From Austropuccinia psidii (lineage: Eukaryota; Basidiomycota; Pucciniomycetes; Pucciniales; Sphaerophragmiaceae), in assembly GCA_023105745.1 (NCBI GenBank), contig JALGQZ010000011.1:15591975-15655974 (forward strand): a stretch of DNA of 64,000 bases, in the 5' to 3' direction. Of this stretch, positions 61,051 to 64,000 are shown one piece after another. Both the position numbers and the translations under genes were made by a program. The number at the start of each line of letters is the position of its first letter. Position 1 is the stretch's first letter. Below the pieces are notes generated by a model, which was given only the letters and a program-made list of their open reading frames with translations, searched no databases and was not told where the DNA came from.

Positions 61051-62382
61051 TACTGAAAGATGAAAATGCTTTAATTCACTTATTGGTTGGTTCTGGGGTA
61101 AAAATTATTGTATGAATTACAAACAATGGTTATAATGTTTTTTCTCACTTGGTAAAAAGATTTAAAATGATATGAAAAGGGTTTTTGAAAGATTTTATTG
61201 ATTTTCTTAACATTGTTTAAACTAATTGTAAAAGGAAGAGATTCTGAAATGAAGAGAAAAGTGGGGAAATGAAGACATTCTTTTGCCGACACAAATTTTC
61301 TTACTATGAAGGTTGAATTGCCTGTTATAAGTTGTGAGAAACACTCTGAAAATAGAAAATCCAGTTATGGAATCATTGAGCCCTTGTTTGGACCAAAAAG
61401 AGGCTGGTTTTAGCGCATTTTTGCTATATTCAGCCACTTTAGACCCTTAAATTGCCCATTGCTATAGGAATACCATTTTAAAGCCTTAGGAACAAATAAA
61501 ATGTGTGTAACAGACATGAAAGCCAGCTAAAACCATTTGGAAATAGTTAAAACTGCCCTCGTTGGTATCAAATACTCATCATTGATGGACTCACAGACCC
61601 TGTGACTCAATCCAGGACAAAAGTGATGAACGTTTGCATGAATTTTGACATCCCACACCTGTCAGCAAATAATGAGTGGTAGTCTGGCACCCTTAGAGCC
61701 AAGATTCCTTCCCCCCAGGATTAATATTCCCAATTTATTTTTTCTCTAATTCCTCATCATAGTTTATACTTTTAATTTAAATATGTAATTAAATTGAGTT
61801 TTTTACAGTACACAACTGTAATAATTGATACCTCATATGTAAATGAAAGTTCACTGATGTAATAGATGCGCACATTTTGAAATTTTTATTGAAAATGATT
61901 CAATTGCTCATAGCTTCTAAGCTACACACCACACCTAAATTTTAACACAAAAATTGATTTTTAATGCAATCAAATTAAGCCTGTTTAAAGTTGAGCTACA
62001 CAAATCTCACCCAGGGGGGACCCCATGTTATTGTTTGTGAGAAATTCAGTGGTGAAATAATTTTCCTAAGGTTATTGATTGGATAAAAAGCTATAATAAC
62101 TTTATTCAAATTTTCTCAAACAATAGTTGACTTTGAATATTTTTGTTGAAAATTTATTTTTACTTAATTTTTCAAGTAAAAATGTGTTCTTGCAATTTTA
62201 ACATTTAATGGAATTTTAATTTCAGATTATAATCAAAATTTCAATTTTGTTGATAAATTCTATATTTATATTTTAATTTTTGTCTTGATAATATAAACAA
62301 CATCATTCATTTATAATTATAACATAATTTTTTATATGTGATCTTTTGGGTATATGAAAATACCTCTAAGGCTCTGGCTTTA
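61050..62382 (-). mobile_element. LTR fragment of the Gypsy-3 family
   Basis: Same orientation as 42,985-43,790 and inverted to 9379-10,700. Shared features are the ATGCTTTAATT start, CATGAATTTTGACATCCCA and, further right, CTCACCCAGGGGGGACC (matching CACCTCTGGGTGAAATTT inverted). The first few hundred bases of the LTR are missing. Confidence 0.6.
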
Positions 62383-64000
62383 ACCTCCTCAGTTATTTTT
62401 TAGGTTCATTTAGTTAGCACCAATAAATATCTGTCTTTGAGATCTTTAATAAGTTTCCAAAACTCATGTGTTGCTGAATTGAACTATTTGTTTTATATGA
62501 GAGGTCAACTTTGACATTTACACTCAGTTTTGGTTCTGAGCCAGAATACTTTTTCTTTTTTCTTATCCTACTGGGATATAACTGATACATTATGAAAGAA
62601 GGGAGCTTCCGTTTCAGATGAATACTATTATGGGTCGTTTGGCCTAGTTTTCATCTTGTGAGGGTTGTATTTCAATATTATTATTCATTGTATTAATGTG
62701 TCATTCTTATGCCAGTGTTTTGAGTCAGAGGCTGAAAAATTTTATTCACTTTATCTACTTTCTATATGTAATGGGTTTCTTAATTTGATATTTTAAGTTA
62801 TGAATTATCAGTAAAATTATTATCTCATTTTCTCATTTTGGAAAACAAACCTCCTTTTTTTCAAGTTTTTTCTCCAATTAATAGACACATGTCAATATAT
62901 TTATTTTTTGGATACATGAAATTGAGTTTATGCAAATATTTTCATTTTGTGAATTGGTTATTTGAAATTTTCAAGTTCTTTTTTGGATCAATAACTTATC
63001 TTATACTTTTCAAGAACTAAAAGGATTTTATTTGATAAGATTTAACATTTTGAATGGAAAGGAAACTCAAATATTTAATACTTCCTACTGTAAAGTGTTT
63101 TCTCACAACTTTGTAACATTAAGAAAGAAAAGAACCCCACTATTTCTTATTATTTAATGTTTTTTGGTTTTTTGAAATATTATTCTTTTATTTTTATTGG
63201 TTAAAGGGGTCAGAGTTGAAAAAAATACATAATCAAGTAACAAAAAGTTAAATAATATAATTAGTAAGATTATATAGGGAGTGACCTACACCCATTTTAA
63301 GAGAAAAATAAAGAAGGAAACTTGAAATTGATGAAATATTCAACAAAACACTCTGAAAACAAATTTTTTTTGAAAAATATTTTTCTCATGAAAGAGGCCT
63401 TTTGTGTAAGAACAACCTGTAAAACATTCTTTTTATGGAGAACCTTTTTCCAAAATGTTTGTTTCCTTATTTGTGGATCTCACCAATCAGAAAGTACAGC
63501 ATATTTCTTTTTTCATTAATAAATAGTCAAAATTTGTTCACCCAACCTCTCTCACCTCTAGCCAATTTCTCAATCCTTTCTCCTTTGCAAATTTTTCCTC
63601 TTTATGCAGTATTTTTTCTTATTCCACAACAATAATTCGAGTGCATATGTTTTTATTTTTCAAAATTCCTCATCTTGGTGTGAGGGAATACTCTCTATGG
63701 AATTCTTCCTTTTGAAAAAATACAACATACCCAGAACCCTGCATAATGCCTTCCATTCCAAGTTAACAATTGCTTTAAATGAGAAAAGGATTATGGAAAA
63801 ACAAAAGGTCAAAAATTCCCCATAATGGGTGTAACTCCTTTGTGTCTTCAAATAGAACCATTGATCTGGGGGGTTTTAATATATCAATTGTATCACTGAT
63901 GATTCCTGCCTGTACTATGAGGGTGTTTTTTAAAAGACATTCCTATTCTAGATTTGCTTTCCAAAATCTGAATAAAGGAGGTGAGGGATGCATGAGTTCT
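62383..64000. repeat. LTR-like end and non-coding repeat, paralogous to 45,890-47,600
   Basis: 62,383-62,745 is LTR-like (TCAGTTTTGGTTCTGAGCC, GTTTTGAGTCAGAGGCTG). 62,746-64,000 is collinear with 46,276-47,600. No gene is seen. Confidence 0.6.

Noticed and set aside
1..64000. CRISPR arrays, operons, ribosome-binding sites or phage genes
   Set aside because: Introns, LTR elements and the intron-containing tRNA-like sequence show this is eukaryotic nuclear DNA; no spaced direct-repeat array was seen.

Overview
The window looks like repeat-dominated nuclear DNA of a rust fungus (Pucciniales). It is AT-rich, has short (56-68 bp) GT-AG introns, and is packed with nested retroelements. The polyprotein of the best-preserved Ty3/gypsy element closely resembles, from memory, elements I associate with Austropuccinia psidii (myrtle rust). 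That species assignment is recollection, not a search. I see no ordinary single-copy host gene. Nearly everything is transposon, decayed transposon or LTR.

Layout. 0.3-1.6 kb (+): broken member of a repeated rust protein family. 2.1-5.0 kb (-): broken Tnp2/CACTA-type transposase, convergent with it. 5.3-6.4 kb: A-rich low-complexity DNA. 6.4-6.6 kb: small CpG-rich palindromic patch. 6.58-9.37 kb: a repeat that starts with an intron-containing tRNA-Asp-like sequence; one tRNA copy is interrupted by a 368-bp solo LTR. 9.38-11.17 kb: another solo LTR. 11.2-33.8 kb (-): an old, heavily decayed gypsy element ('Gypsy-2') interrupted by a structurally complete younger gypsy element ('Gypsy-1', 15,683-26,561) and by two other insertions. 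33.8-37.1 kb: LTR-like DNA. 37.1-43.8 kb (-): a third decayed gypsy ('Gypsy-3'). 43.8-48 kb: LTR fragments. 48.1-61.0 kb: a second copy of the tRNA/repeat/LTR/integrase array seen at 6.8-13.8 kb. A 5.8-kb PIF/Harbinger-like DNA transposon (53,406-59,189) is inserted into it. 61-64 kb: more LTR and paralogous repeat.

The most interesting object is the Harbinger-like element. It has near-perfect terminal inverted repeats, a 5-bp direct repeat at its ends, subterminal AAATCCC motifs and three spliceable genes. These are a Myb/SANT-like DNA-binding protein with a C-terminal coiled coil (+), a TET/JBP-like 2OG-Fe(II) oxygenase (+), and a DDE transposase (-) with its acidic triad intact. Two of the three are open after splicing, whereas every other coding region here except Gypsy-1 gag is broken. 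A cut-and-paste transposon carrying its own candidate DNA-base oxygenase suggests it edits or resists DNA methylation while moving; that is inference.

Gypsy-1 keeps one continuous gag2-pol frame of about 5 kb without a frameshift but with ten in-frame stops, and it has lost a catalytic RNase H residue. Its 5' LTR carries a recent in-place triplication of a 586-bp unit.
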